Source: Candidatus Limosilactobacillus excrementigallinarum
GTDB taxonomy: Bacteria > Bacillota > Bacilli > Lactobacillales > Lactobacillaceae
NCBI GenBank assembly: GCA_019117445.1
Contig: DWZS01000003.1
Span: forward strand, 1 to 64,000
DNA length: 64,000 nt
Reading direction: 5' to 3'
The first letter of the stretch is position 1. Every line of letters starts with the position of its first letter. This document shows, piece by piece, positions 1 through 9,207 of this stretch. The notes below the pieces were generated by a model. That model was given only the letters and a program-made list of their open reading frames with translations, was not told the DNA's origin and searched no databases. Both the position numbers and the translations under genes were made by a program.

Positions 1-25
1 GTCTGAAAATGATAAGATAGTGGTG

Positions 26-91
26 CCCATAAAGGTCCTTCTTTCTAATGGAATGTTGTAACGACACCATTAAAGACCTTTATGGGTTTTT
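26..91. terminator. Long structured hairpin with T-tract
   Basis: Twelve-base perfect inverted repeat (CCCATAAAGGTC at 26-37, complement at 75-86) followed by TTTTTC. The 37-base interior contains a second nested pair (TAATGG at 46-51, CCATTA at 67-72). It probably ends a plus-strand gene lying left of the window. The long two-tier stem is larger than a usual intrinsic terminator, so a small repeat element is an alternative. Confidence 0.45.
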
Positions 92-160
92 CTGTCCACT
101 AAAATGTTCAACTTAAATTTTACAATCTGCCCAATAAAAAAAGCAGCTGCCCAATGACAA

Positions 161-1018
161 CTACTTTACCAAATAAATTTGTTCATCAATTAAATCGAAG
201 GTCTTTAAATACTGATTGACCTTTTGTAAAGCGGCAGGTTGTGATAACTGCGCGTTTTGCCAAAAGGTTGGTGAATTAGTAGCGCCATTTTTTTCACCCA
301 CGACTAGTAATTGCAGGTTAGGGTAATCCTGCCGAATTAACTGGAGTAGTTGCCAATCTTGCTCGCCTTTGTCGGGTGCCCAAGACATCACAACGTACTT
401 AACTTGGTTACCATATTTTTGAACGGCGGCTAGTGCATTTAATGGTTTGATATTGGTAACTGGATGGCGACCAGTTTCGTTTTCTTTGACCCATGCCCGA
501 TTATCAGTAGTGTAAATTTCCTGATGCGGATCAGAGTTTCGCAATCCTTTCGATAAGTAACCATTGCCGGCCATTACTTCCAGAACGGGAGCACCAGCTA
601 GATAGTTACTTAGAGCGTTGGTAAATGACGAATTGGTGTACGACCACATTCCATAAGTTTCTTCTAGGTAGTCACGGTAATTTCGTAAGAGACGATCAAG
701 CTTAGGAAGTGTAGTGGTATATTTTTCCCATAATTTGTCGCCTCGCGGATCACCTTGGGGATATTTGGCATTCACTTCTTTAAAAATGGTATCTTGAATA
801 TCATCCGGGAGAAGCATTTTCGGGAGCGGCTGGGGAAGTAGTCCAGAACGAAGCAATCGGTCGTTGAGCAAGGCATTATTAATCAGAAACTTGATACTGG
901 AAAAGTCATTAAATAGTTCGCCATAGTGCTGCAATTCTTGAATATATGATGATTGATGGGCAGCAGTTGTGACTTTGCGGTACTGCTTTTTTAATTTTTT
1001 CAGTTTCTTTGGATTCAT
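161..1018 (-). CDS. SAM-dependent methyltransferase-like protein
   Basis: A 285-residue soluble protein. The stretch VLEVMAGNGYLSKGL in the middle looks like motif I (the SAM-binding loop) of class I methyltransferases, and YVVMSWAPD follows at the spacing expected of motif IV. The N-terminal half is Lys/Leu-rich and helical and resembles nothing I can name. The start is supported by an AAGAAGGG ribosome binding site. It follows the XRE regulator gene by 11 bases on the same strand, so the two are probably co-transcribed. The substrate is unknown; the fold assignment rests on motifs only. No restriction endonuclease lies next to it. Confidence 0.6.
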   Translation of the reverse strand: MNPKKLKKLKKQYRKVTTAAHQSSYIQELQHYGELFNDFSSIKFLINNALLNDRLLRSGLLPQPLPKMLLPDDIQDTIFKEVNAKYPQGDPRGDKLWEKYTTTLPKLDRLLRNYRDYLEETYGMWSYTNSSFTNALSNYLAGAPVLEVMAGNGYLSKGLRNSDPHQEIYTTDNRAWVKENETGRHPVTNIKPLNALAAVQKYGNQVKYVVMSWAPDKGEQDWQLLQLIRQDYPNLQLLVVGEKNGATNSPTFWQNAQLSQPAALQKVNQYLKTFDLIDEQIYLVK

Positions 1019-1029
1019 AATGGCCCTTC

Positions 1030-1443
1030 TTAATTAAAATGCAAATTTAGTTCTTCTTGTTTACTGTAGAATTTGTCGGTATCTTGACGGTGATTGCGTC
1101 CTGTGAGGTAACCATCAATTAACTGGAAAATTTCGTAACGGTCTTCACTTGATAATTTTGTGTGGTTGAAAGTGAGACTTTTACTGGAAAAAAACAGTTT
1201 TGCCAGATCGTAATCGTCATGGTCTTCTTTTCCAGTTAAGTAATCCAGGCTAACGTCAAAGAATTCGGCTAATTTTTTGGCCTCGATATAGGAAGGGGTA
1301 CGGATACCGCGCTCCCAATTGCCAATTTGTGAAGCAGTATTTGGTCGTTCGTCTGGTCCAAGGTGCTGATTCAGTGCTGCTGCTAACTGTTTTAATGTGA
1401 TTTTTTGTCCACGGCGTAATGCCCGTAGTCTTTCTGGAAACAT
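1030..1443 (-). CDS. XRE-family HTH transcriptional regulator
   Basis: A 137-residue protein with an N-terminal Cro/C1-type helix-turn-helix (residues about 5-70; LRALRRGQKITLKQLAAAL, then ASQIGNWERGIRTPS and FFDVSLDYLTG). This is the classic arrangement of small XRE repressors. The remaining 65 residues are charged and may mediate dimerisation or ligand sensing. A GGGGGAG ribosome binding site precedes the ATG. It is the first gene of a two-gene unit with the methyltransferase-like gene, which suggests that it controls itself and that partner. It could be a relic of a mobile element, but no other phage or plasmid genes are visible. Confidence 0.8.
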   Translation of the reverse strand: MFPERLRALRRGQKITLKQLAAALNQHLGPDERPNTASQIGNWERGIRTPSYIEAKKLAEFFDVSLDYLTGKEDHDDYDLAKLFFSSKSLTFNHTKLSSEDRYEIFQLIDGYLTGRNHRQDTDKFYSKQEELNLHFN

Positions 1444-1569
1444 AGCTACTCCCCCTTTTGAGAACTAATTCTATTTTAACATTGAACCACGGAGCGAGGA
1501 AAACACGTGGTGCTTTTTTTGTCAGAATGCGCTAAAATTAACGCTATTATTGAGATAGGGGAAGAATTC

Positions 1570-2535
1570 ATGAAGAAAAAGAAGAATAAGCAACAGCATG
1601 TATGGCGGTGGCTAACAGCCATTATTGGCACTTTACTGATTATTTGGCTAGCGGTCGGTGGATACTTTTTCAAAGTCGGCATGGTGCCGGGGCATAAGTC
1701 ATTTATCAGCAGTAACCACCAAACGCTGCGCCGTTCTAATCCACTGTATCGGCAAAAGAAATGGTTTCATGATGTAAAAAAGCAACGGTGGGTAATGAAG
1801 TCCGCTAGAAAAAACTACCGGTTAGTAGCGGATTATATTCCTGCAGCTCAGCCATCCAAGAAAAGTGTTTTAATTTGTCATGGCTTTATGAATAATAAGG
1901 AAACGATGGGTGCCTATGCGGCGATGTTTCATCAAATGGGCTATAATGTCTTGCTCCCGGATGCACGGGCGCATGGAGAGAGCGAAGGTCGTTATATTGG
2001 TTATGGCTGGCCGGAACGTTATGATGAGCGCAAATGGATTAATCGGCTAATTCAAAAGAATGGTCAGGATAGCCAAATTGTGATGTTTGGGGTTAGCATG
2101 GGTGGTGCCACCACGATGATGACGAGCGGAATTAAATTACCTCATCAGGTAAAAGCCTTTGTCGAAGATTGTGGTTACACCAGTCTAGCGGCGGAACTCG
2201 ATCATGAAGCTCAGCAGCTGTATCATTTACCGCCAGTGGTTGCTAAACCAGCAGAAGCATCGCTGAGTATCGTTAACCGGATTGCGAATGGATTCTATAC
2301 AAGTGAAGCCAGTTCGGTGGATTCATTGCATCATAATAAGCGGCCAATGTTATTCATCCATGGGGCTAAGGATACGTTTGTGCCTACGGAAATGGTTTAT
2401 ACTAATTATCGAGCAACCCGGGGGTCGAAGGAGTTATGGGTAGTGCCGAAAGCTGCGCACGCCAAATCTTTTCAAACGTCCCCTCGGCAGTACCAACGGC
2501 ATGTGCAACAGTTTTTGAATCGTTACGTTCATTAA
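1570..2535 (+). CDS. Membrane-anchored alpha/beta hydrolase
   Basis: A 321-residue protein beginning with a Lys-rich N-terminus and one hydrophobic segment (about residues 12-35), so it is likely anchored with the catalytic domain outside. The domain shows an oxyanion-type ICHGFMNNKE region, the nucleophile elbow GVSMGG (Ser176) and a C-terminal AAHAKSF supplying the histidine. This matches the serine-esterase/acylaminopeptidase-like proteins common in lactobacilli (Bacillus YqkD-like group). I chose the ATG at 1570 rather than one 63 bases upstream, because only it has a purine-rich site (GATAGGGGAAG) and it gives a proper signal anchor. The lacI fragment starts 19 bases after its stop. Confidence 0.75.
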   Translation: MKKKKNKQQHVWRWLTAIIGTLLIIWLAVGGYFFKVGMVPGHKSFISSNHQTLRRSNPLYRQKKWFHDVKKQRWVMKSARKNYRLVADYIPAAQPSKKSVLICHGFMNNKETMGAYAAMFHQMGYNVLLPDARAHGESEGRYIGYGWPERYDERKWINRLIQKNGQDSQIVMFGVSMGGATTMMTSGIKLPHQVKAFVEDCGYTSLAAELDHEAQQLYHLPPVVAKPAEASLSIVNRIANGFYTSEASSVDSLHHNKRPMLFIHGAKDTFVPTEMVYTNYRATRGSKELWVVPKAAHAKSFQTSPRQYQRHVQQFLNRYVH

Positions 2536-2553
2536 ACGAAGTGGAGGATCACA

Positions 2554-2853
2554 ATGGTCACAATTAAAGAAATCGCGCAACGCGCTGGATATTCTTCCGC
2601 CACGGTGTCCCGGCTATTAAACTCAGATCCGCGATTAGTAATTTCGGGTCAAGCTCGCGAAAAGATTCTGGCAGTGGCGGATGTATTAGGATACTGGGAC
2701 GAGCACGACCGACCATTAGGTAATAAAGAGATCGCGATTCTATTTCGAATTACCAAGCAAGATCAGGAGAATGATGTCTATTTTGCCACCCTGCAAGAAC
2801 ACCTTCAACCGCCGCCATGCCAGCGTGGATGTTTAAAAAATACCCCGATGTAG
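2554..2853 (+). pseudogene. Truncated LacI-family regulator
   Basis: Only the DNA-binding headpiece and hinge of a LacI/GalR regulator remain. Residues 1-60 hold the helix-turn-helix (TIKEIAQRAGYSSATVSRLLN) and the linker resembles beta-galactosidase-locus regulators. After about residue 83 the sequence becomes a short Pro/Cys tail caused by out-of-frame reading into the following beta-galactosidase gene. Intact family members have about 330 residues, so the ligand-binding domain is gone. A good GTGGAGG ribosome binding site is kept. A headpiece alone would be a poor repressor, so I regard it as non-functional. Confidence 0.8.
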
Positions 2854-4592
2854 CGCGGGTGGACTATCAAGGACGGCGGCATGTTTTTGGTCAACGCCAT
2901 AACTTCTGTCCCAGCTCTCCGAACTATCAACGGCTCGCTCAAAAGATCGTTGCTAAATTAGCGGAACGGTATGGTGACAATCCCCACATTGTTGCTTGGC
3001 ATATTAACAACGAATATGGTGGTAATTGTTACTGTGAGAATTGCCAAAAGGCGTTTCAAAAATGGTTGCAGCAAAAGTATCAGACTCTTGATCGCCTCAA
3101 TCAGGCTTGGAATAATAACGTCTGGAGTCACACCATTTATCATTGGGATGAAATTGTGGTTCCCAACGAACTTGGTGATGCATGGGGCCCAGAAGGCAGT
3201 CATACGATTGTTGCCGGTTTGTCGTTGGATTATCTCCGTTTCCAATCGGCTGCGCTTCAAGATCTTTATCGGATGGAAAAGCGGACGATTGAAAAGTATG
3301 ATGATCACACCCCAATTATGACGAACTTTCATAGTACGCCAAATAAGATGATTGATTACCAATCCTGGGCAGGGGATCAAGACATCATTGCGTACGATTC
3401 ATACCCGGCTTATGACCAACCAGCCTATCAACCTGCGTTTCTGTACGATTTAATGCGGAGCTTAAAGCACCAGCCATTTATGTTGATGGAGTCGACGCCC
3501 TCCCAAGTTAATTGGCAGCCGTATAGTCCACTGAAACGACCTGGACAAGTCCGGGCAACTGAGTTTCAGGCGGTGGCACATGGGGCCGATACGGTTCAAT
3601 ATTTCCAGCTTAAGCAGGCAATGGGTGGCTCAGAGAAGTTCCATGGAGCCGTGATTAGCCACTCCCAAAGGACGGACACCCGTGCGTTTCAAGAAGTTGC
3701 TCACATTGGTCATGATTTAAAACGGCTGAGTACCAAGATATTAGGTTCCAAAACGCCTGCGAAGGTCGGCATTATCTTTGATTGGAATAATTTCTGGTCA
3801 TATGAATACGTGGCAGGGATTTCTCAAGATCTAGACTATGTTGGCTCTGTTCTGGATTATTATCGGCAGTTTTATGAACGCCATATTCCGACGGATGTGA
3901 TTAGCGTAGATAACGATTTTAGCCAGTATGACTTAATTGTGGCCCCCGTTCTCTACATGGTTAAGCAGGGGCTTGCCGAAAAAATTAATGACTACGTTGC
4001 TGCTGGTGGTCATTTCCTTACGACCTATATGTCAGGGATGGTGAACGAGAGTGATAATGTCTACACTGGCGGTTATCCAGGACCGTTAAGCAAAGTGCTC
4101 GGGATTTGGGTTGAAGAGACGGATGCAATGACTCCTGGAAAGACAACCCAAGTCGTTTATGAAAAAGATGGTCTTGCTACTGATGGTCATTATTTATGTG
4201 ACCTCATTCATTTAACCAGTGACCATGCTCGTGCGGTCGCTAAATACGGTTCAGAATTCTATAATGGGGTTCCTGCAATCACGGAAAATCAGTATGGGCA
4301 AGGGACGGCTTGGTATGTCGGCAGTCGGATTGATCATGCTGGATTGAGTCACTTGATGGATGAAGTACTACAAGTGGCAGATGTGTCAGGATTAATTACG
4401 ACCCCAACTGATTTGGAAATCACTAAACGAGTGAAGGATGGTCATGAGATTTACTTTGTTCTGAACATGCGGAACGAGGAACGCCAACTACCCGCAGAGT
4501 TAGTAGATGGCTGGACGGACCTATTAACAGATGAACAATCACAACCAAAGATGATGGGTTGGGACTTACGAGTTCTTAGTAAAAATAATTGA
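2817..4592 (+). pseudogene. GH42 beta-galactosidase, 5'-truncated
   Basis: The open frame encodes 591 residues of a GH42 beta-galactosidase (family length roughly 670-690). The acid/base Glu is in HINNEYGG (about residue 66), the zinc-type cysteine cluster CYCENC follows, and the nucleophile Glu is in LMESTP (about residue 225). Trimerisation and C-terminal beta domains are present to the end. Missing are about 75-100 N-terminal residues carrying the first strands of the TIM barrel. The homologous frame continues upstream to about 2799 (TPSTAA before the ATG) and then stops matching. There is no ribosome binding site at 2817. The enzyme is most likely inactive, with a clean remaining reading frame suggesting a recent event. 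Confidence 0.8.
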
Positions 4593-4601
4593 TAAAGAAA
4601 G

Positions 4602-4639
4602 AAGCAGGTAATCATTTCCCGGGAAATGATTACCTGCTT
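4602..4639. terminator. Bidirectional terminator, perfect palindrome
   Basis: Two 19-base arms that are perfectly complementary with no spacer, centred on CCCGGG, flanked by A- and T-rich runs. It sits between the convergent GH42 and antiporter genes and can serve both. Confidence 0.8.
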
Positions 4640-4645
4640 TGTTAA

Positions 4646-6622
4646 TTAATCCAATGACTGCATGTAAACTAACTGGTCCGTTGAGACTTGTTCGTTAAGT
4701 GCGTTTGCCAAGTCAAACGAAATTTTATGCGTAGCAGCTTGTTGTTGGATATAGCTGTGTTCTGCTTGAAAGGCATTGATAAAGTAGCTAGTCATGAGAT
4801 CAGCGTTAATCTTATTTTTACGTGAGAAGATTCGGTAACGGTTTAGATAAGTTCGACGCACCGCGGCGATTTCATAAGCATTTTTCGGCGTTTGAGCATC
4901 ATTCAAAAATTTATTAACGCGTCGGATCACGATTCGTAAAATGGGTCCAATTTCATTATTAACCGCTTTAAAGTGATCTTGTCGCGCTTTTTTTAATTCC
5001 GGATTTTTATGATAAAGTTTGATTACTTTCCGCCGGGCGTGTAGCCAGTGCAGACGGTGATACAACATGATAAAAGTATCCCAAAAACCGTGCTTTGATT
5101 TACTGAAGAGGTCACGGGCCATCAGCCGCGAGTACATTCGTTCCTGCCGTTCAGTGATGACGTCATTATCGGTCAGTTCTTCAAGGGTATCTAATTCTAC
5201 TTGGTGGCACTTTTGCAAGAGATGGTTATAGGTTTCGGTATTCAGGCGTGCCCGCATGGTCATTTGACTAGCCAATTGGTCAATTACTAAGGATTTTTCA
5301 CGATTTTGTTCACCGTTATTGGTTAAATCATTAATGGCATACTGAACAGTATTGGTTAAAGCTTTGTGAAATTCGGCTTTAGAATAACTTTCTTGTTTTT
5401 GGGGAAGGAGTTTTGGAAAAGCAAAGGTACCAACAAAAAGACTAATAAGGATTACAAAGGCCGCAATCAAAATTAAAGCATTCCGCATAGCAATTCGGTC
5501 TTCGTTGACCAGTAGAGGAATGGAAAAGGCCATTGCCATAGTGATGGTTCCGTGAACACCACCAATTGCTAACAATAAGCTATCCAGTTTTTTGTCTTGT
5601 TGTAAAGCTTTGGAATGCAGACGCACAAAACCAATTTGTGACCACAAATACCTCAACCAAGTCATAACCAGATAAAGAACCAGTGCAATGCCAACAATTT
5701 TAAAAGTTTGCAGCTGTTTCATATGGCCAAGCACCATTGGCAAGCTAAGTCCCAAAAAGACGAACACAAGGCCGTTTAAAGCATCAGCAATGATATTCCA
5801 AATAGTAGTAGTAGCAATCTGCACCTTGGTCGAAGTAAGGTGGAGACGGTCATACAAGATACTGTGCATAATCCCAGCTGCTACAACTGCTAGAATACCT
5901 GAGAGGTGGAGTTCTTCGGCTATCCAATAAACGACAATCGGGGTCATCACGTTAATTGGAATAACAATCGGGGCGATATCAACGTGATGTTGCATTAGCG
6001 CGGTTCGCACGTTAATGAGCAGGGAGCCGGCAATCATTCCAAAGATAATCCCACCGAAGAAAACATACAGGAATGTCCAAATTCCTTGAGCAAGTGAAAA
6101 TGAACCAGAAGCCAGGGCGGATGAAGCGAGACTAAACAGGACGATTCCCGATGCGTCATTAAAAAGTGATTCGTGTTCGAGGGTTAAACTAACGTTTTCT
6201 GGCATTTCGACATCAGTAGTCAACGATTTAACAGAGACAGCATCAGTTGGGGTAATAATGGCAGCAAGCATGAAGGCAACGGGGAATGAGAATGAACGTG
6301 GGAGGAGGAAATGTAATCCCAGACCGAGAATAATGACTGTAAAAAGCGCCAAATAGACAGCCATCGACATCGTTCTTGACAGTCCTCGTGCGAGTTGCCT
6401 AGAGGAAGTATTTTGACCGTCGTTAAACATGAGCGGTGCGATAATCAAGAGCATGAAAATTTCTGGTTCGAGTTGAAATGTCTTTAAGTCAGGAATGATT
6501 GCTAAAACCACTCCAGCAATAATTTGATAAATTGCTAAAGGGAGGACAGGCCAAATTAAATGGATAATGTTGGCCGTAACGACGGCAACTAATAAGAGAA
6601 CAATTCCGAGAACGGTCGACAT
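4646..6622 (-). CDS. CPA1-type Na+/H+ antiporter
   Basis: A 658-residue cation/proton antiporter of the CPA1 (NhaP/NHE-like) type. About twelve hydrophobic segments occupy residues 1-400 and include the family's ion-site regions (AAIITPTDAVSV and HESLFNDASGIVLFSLA, with the ND pair). A soluble, Arg/Lys-rich helical tail of about 240 residues follows, as in YjcE-like proteins. The likely role is cytoplasmic pH and Na+ homeostasis. The ATG at 6622 has AAGAAAGG upstream; a start 72 bases further upstream would add a hydrophobic leader without a binding site. It is transcribed alone. Confidence 0.88.
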   Translation of the reverse strand: MSTVLGIVLLLVAVVTANIIHLIWPVLPLAIYQIIAGVVLAIIPDLKTFQLEPEIFMLLIIAPLMFNDGQNTSSRQLARGLSRTMSMAVYLALFTVIILGLGLHFLLPRSFSFPVAFMLAAIITPTDAVSVKSLTTDVEMPENVSLTLEHESLFNDASGIVLFSLASSALASGSFSLAQGIWTFLYVFFGGIIFGMIAGSLLINVRTALMQHHVDIAPIVIPINVMTPIVVYWIAEELHLSGILAVVAAGIMHSILYDRLHLTSTKVQIATTTIWNIIADALNGLVFVFLGLSLPMVLGHMKQLQTFKIVGIALVLYLVMTWLRYLWSQIGFVRLHSKALQQDKKLDSLLLAIGGVHGTITMAMAFSIPLLVNEDRIAMRNALILIAAFVILISLFVGTFAFPKLLPQKQESYSKAEFHKALTNTVQYAINDLTNNGEQNREKSLVIDQLASQMTMRARLNTETYNHLLQKCHQVELDTLEELTDNDVITERQERMYSRLMARDLFSKSKHGFWDTFIMLYHRLHWLHARRKVIKLYHKNPELKKARQDHFKAVNNEIGPILRIVIRRVNKFLNDAQTPKNAYEIAAVRRTYLNRYRIFSRKNKINADLMTSYFINAFQAEHSYIQQQAATHKISFDLANALNEQVSTDQLVYMQSLD

Positions 6623-6678
6623 AATATTAATCCTTTCTTGAATGTAATTTAGTTCTATTATAACGAAAAATGTAAAAA

Positions 6679-6717
6679 AACAAGCGATTAGCAACTGGAA
6701 ATTACTAATCGCTTGTT
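6679..6717 (-). terminator. Intrinsic terminator after DUF4870 gene
   Basis: Thirteen-base arms (AACAAGCGATTAG and its complement) separated by a 13-base loop, followed on the minus strand by a T-run. It separates the DUF4870 gene from the antiporter gene. Confidence 0.8.
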
Positions 6718-6724
6718 CAATTAA

Positions 6725-7069
6725 TTATTGCCTTTTAATTAAAACGCTAATTCCCATCGCCAAGTTATAGATGTAGAGAATTAAAGAAATTAAAAGAGCT
6801 AAAACCGTTAGAATGCCGAATAGCCAACCACCCGAACTACGAACCTGATCTATTCCGGCCGCACCGAGAATAAAGAAGGTTAGTAAGGCGACAATCACGT
6901 AAAGGGCGGGGAAGATCTGCGTCCAGAAAGCAGACCGCGCATGTCGAGCAACATACGGGTCTTGATGATCAACGATCCAAATGATTAACGGAAACAAAAC
7001 GGGAAGAAATAGGATACTGAGGTAAGCTAAGCAACTGAGAATCCTACTGGTTGTTGATTGATTATTCAT
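6725..7069 (-). CDS. DUF4870-type small membrane protein
   Basis: A 114-residue protein with three to four hydrophobic helices. It has the features of DUF4870/TIC20-like proteins: an N-terminal LAYLSILFLPVLFPLIIW helix, then DPYVARHARSAFW between helices, a segment typical of this family. Function is not established. The ATG at 7069 is preceded by AAAAGGAG; longer upstream reading in this frame overlaps ecfT and lacks a binding site. An extended -10 promoter lies just upstream, so it can be expressed independently of the ECF genes. Confidence 0.75.
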   Translation of the reverse strand: MNNQSTTSRILSCLAYLSILFLPVLFPLIIWIVDHQDPYVARHARSAFWTQIFPALYVIVALLTFFILGAAGIDQVRSSGGWLFGILTVLALLISLILYIYNLAMGISVLIKRQ

Positions 7070-7088
7070 AATGAACTCCTTTTCTTTT

Positions 7089-7097
7089 AGTATACCA
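7089..7097 (-). promoter_or_regulatory. Extended -10 promoter of DUF4870 gene
   Basis: On the minus strand the bases read TGGTATACT, an extended -10 element (TGn plus TATACT), 20 bases before the gene start. No convincing -35 is visible, as expected for extended -10 promoters. Confidence 0.5.
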
Positions 7098-7103
7098 GAA
7101 AAG

Positions 7104-7757
7104 TTATGGGAGCATGAGCAATGTGACCTGAACAATTGCCAAACTAACGATGAGGGTGATCCAATCTCGCGTTTTAATCTGAATGTTTTGAACATGGGTC
7201 CGTGAGCGCCCCTCAACAAAGCCTTGTGATTCCATTGCTTGAGCGAGCACGTCCGACCAACTTAAAGCTGAGAGAATGGCTTTGAAGTAGAGCTGCGGTG
7301 ACCAGAAGTTGAGAGTGATTCCACGCATTCGGGCTGCAATGCAAATGGTTTGGATTGCTTGAATTGTTCGCGGAACGGTATTGAGGGCGGCTAATGTTCC
7401 ATAGGCATATTTAGCTGGGAGGTGGGCATTTTGATCTAGTGAGCGGGCAAGCTCAAGTGGAGACGTTGAAATAGTAATAAGAGCTCCTAAAAAGCAGTAG
7501 GAGTAGATCCGACTAACCATTACCCAAGCAAAGAACCAACTATGGCCTGGACTAAACCAGCGGATGGTAACTGCGATGGTTAAAGCAGGAAGCAAGGGGA
7601 TAAGTAGTAATTTCACCAATTTCCGTAGTGAACAATGATGCAAAATTAGAAAGATTAGTGCAAAGAAGATTAAGAGTAGGTTGGTGGTGATTTTACTGGT
7701 AAAAGATATTTCCAGGGAAATAATGATAATCAGTAATAATTTTAGACTAGGATTCAT
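7104..7757 (-). CDS. ECF transporter T component (EcfT/CbiQ)
   Basis: A 217-residue integral membrane protein with several helices in the first 120 residues and the coupling signature of EcfT proteins near the C-terminus (ARMRGITLNFWSP and QAMESQGFVEGRSRT, the two Ala-Arg-Gly type motifs that contact the ATPases). It would form the scaffold of an energy-coupling factor vitamin transporter. The ATG at 7757 has GGGAGG eight bases upstream and overlaps the end of the ATPase gene by 11 bases, so translation is coupled. The TPP riboswitch upstream of the operon indicates thiamine or a thiamine precursor as cargo. Confidence 0.85.
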   Translation of the reverse strand: MNPSLKLLLIIIISLEISFTSKITTNLLLIFFALIFLILHHCSLRKLVKLLLIPLLPALTIAVTIRWFSPGHSWFFAWVMVSRIYSYCFLGALITISTSPLELARSLDQNAHLPAKYAYGTLAALNTVPRTIQAIQTICIAARMRGITLNFWSPQLYFKAILSALSWSDVLAQAMESQGFVEGRSRTHVQNIQIKTRDWITLIVSLAIVQVTLLMLP

Positions 7758-9132
7758 GACTTGGCCTCCCTTGATATGACAGTTGTCGACCACTCAGATT
7801 GAGATGATAATCAATTAATGAATCGAGTCCCGTTAATTGATGACTGATAATCAGAATGGTTTGGGGTAAAACCTGCTGACAGTTATGAATTAGGTCAATC
7901 ACATTAGCAATTGATTGCTGATCTAGGCCACTGAATGGTTCGTCAAGGAGTAGGAATGACTGCCCCATCATTAGCATTACCAGTAATTGGAGCTTCTTCT
8001 TTTGACCACCAGAAAGGGAGTATACTACCTGATTGGTGAGATGTTGTAAGCCTAGCTTGGTGATTGCGTCTGCTAAACGGGAGCGATTAAAATATGGATG
8101 CTGACCATTTTTTAGACTGAGTTCTAGTTCTTCCTGGACGGTTACCTTAAGAAACTGATCGTTGGCATTTTGAAAGACAAGGCCCAAGGTTTGGCCAAGT
8201 AGATGTGAAGAATAATTTTTTAAAGGACGATCAAAAAGCTGAACAGTTCCGTCAAATGGAATGATTTTAGTTAATGCCTTAAAAAAAGAAGATTTGCCAC
8301 TACCAGATTCACCGGTTAAAAGGGTCACCTTATTTTTATAGATTGTCAGTTCTGATTGCTGAATAAGCAATTGATTCTGTCGCCGTAAGGTAAAGTTATG
8401 TAATGAAATAGCAGCCGGATCGGTTAATTGAGGTAGGGTGGCTGGAACGTTATTAGGTTGATTAAATCGATCCAACAATGTGTGAGTAGCAGCTAATGAT
8501 AATGGTTGAAGATGATTATTGAAATCAATGATTAGCGGATGAAGTGAATCATATGCGGCTAAATCATGGTCGGCAATAATGATCGTTTTTCCGGTTTGAA
8601 GGAGTTTTTTAAGTTGTTGGATGATCAAAGTGCGATTATGAAAATCTAAACTCGCGAAGGGCTCATCCAAGAGGATGATTTGTGGATTCATTGCAATGAT
8701 AACGGCTAAGCTGGCGCGTTGCTGTTCACCACCGGAAAGAGTTGTGAAGTGGCGTTCAGCAAGGTGTAAAATACCGACTTCCTCTAAAGCTTGGTGAGTT
8801 AGTTGGGGAATGCGCTGAGCGGATACTTGCTGGTTTTCTAGTGCAAATTCGATTTCATGCCGTGGTGTGTCTAAAGCGAATTGTAATGCCGGGTCTTGAA
8901 ACATCATGGCACAGGTGAGATGGTCTGGGAGATTGATGATGCCTGATAAGTGTCCGCCATACTTGGGGAGTAAACCGGCAATGATTTTGAGCAGGGTGGA
9001 TTTTCCACAACCAGATTTGCCGTAAAAAATAGTTAATTGATTAGTTGGAATAGATAATTGAGAAATATTGAGAATATTTTGCTTTTTTTGATAACCAAAC
9101 TGGAGTGATTCAATTGTAATTGGTGTTGTCAT
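7747..9132 (-). CDS. ECF transporter fused dual ATPase
   Basis: A 461-residue protein made of two ABC ATPase domains in tandem. Domain 1 (about residues 1-225) has Walker A GKSGCGKST, signature LSGGEQQR and Walker B ILLDEP. Domain 2 (about 240-455) has GESGSGKSS, LSGGQKKK and LLLDEP. The fused architecture is that of YkoD-type proteins of hydroxymethylpyrimidine/thiamine ECF transporters, in contrast to the separate EcfA1/EcfA2 pair. It is the first gene after the TPP riboswitch and is followed by the T component. No substrate-binding S component (YkoE or ThiT type) lies in the operon, which is unusual. Confidence 0.88.
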   Translation of the reverse strand: MTTPITIESLQFGYQKKQNILNISQLSIPTNQLTIFYGKSGCGKSTLLKIIAGLLPKYGGHLSGIINLPDHLTCAMMFQDPALQFALDTPRHEIEFALENQQVSAQRIPQLTHQALEEVGILHLAERHFTTLSGGEQQRASLAVIIAMNPQIILLDEPFASLDFHNRTLIIQQLKKLLQTGKTIIIADHDLAAYDSLHPLIIDFNNHLQPLSLAATHTLLDRFNQPNNVPATLPQLTDPAAISLHNFTLRRQNQLLIQQSELTIYKNKVTLLTGESGSGKSSFFKALTKIIPFDGTVQLFDRPLKNYSSHLLGQTLGLVFQNANDQFLKVTVQEELELSLKNGQHPYFNRSRLADAITKLGLQHLTNQVVYSLSGGQKKKLQLLVMLMMGQSFLLLDEPFSGLDQQSIANVIDLIHNCQQVLPQTILIISHQLTGLDSLIDYHLNLSGRQLSYQGRPSHES

Positions 9133-9154
9133 AATGACCTCGTTAAATAAAGAA

Positions 9155-9184
9155 ACCCTGCCGGATTAAAATGTCCGCCAGGGT
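9155..9184 (-). terminator. Riboswitch-linked terminator hairpin
   Basis: Eleven-base arms with one mismatch (ACCCTGCCGGA against TCCGCCAGGGT), followed on the minus strand by TTTCTTTATTT. It stands between the TPP aptamer and the ATPase start and is the probable expression platform. Confidence 0.65.
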
Positions 9185-9207
9185 GGTAATTGTAAAATAA
9201 AAAACAA

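Noticed and set aside
1476-1682. Minus-strand open frame over the hydrolase start
   Set aside because: Low-complexity Phe run from the Lys codons of the real gene, with no binding site.
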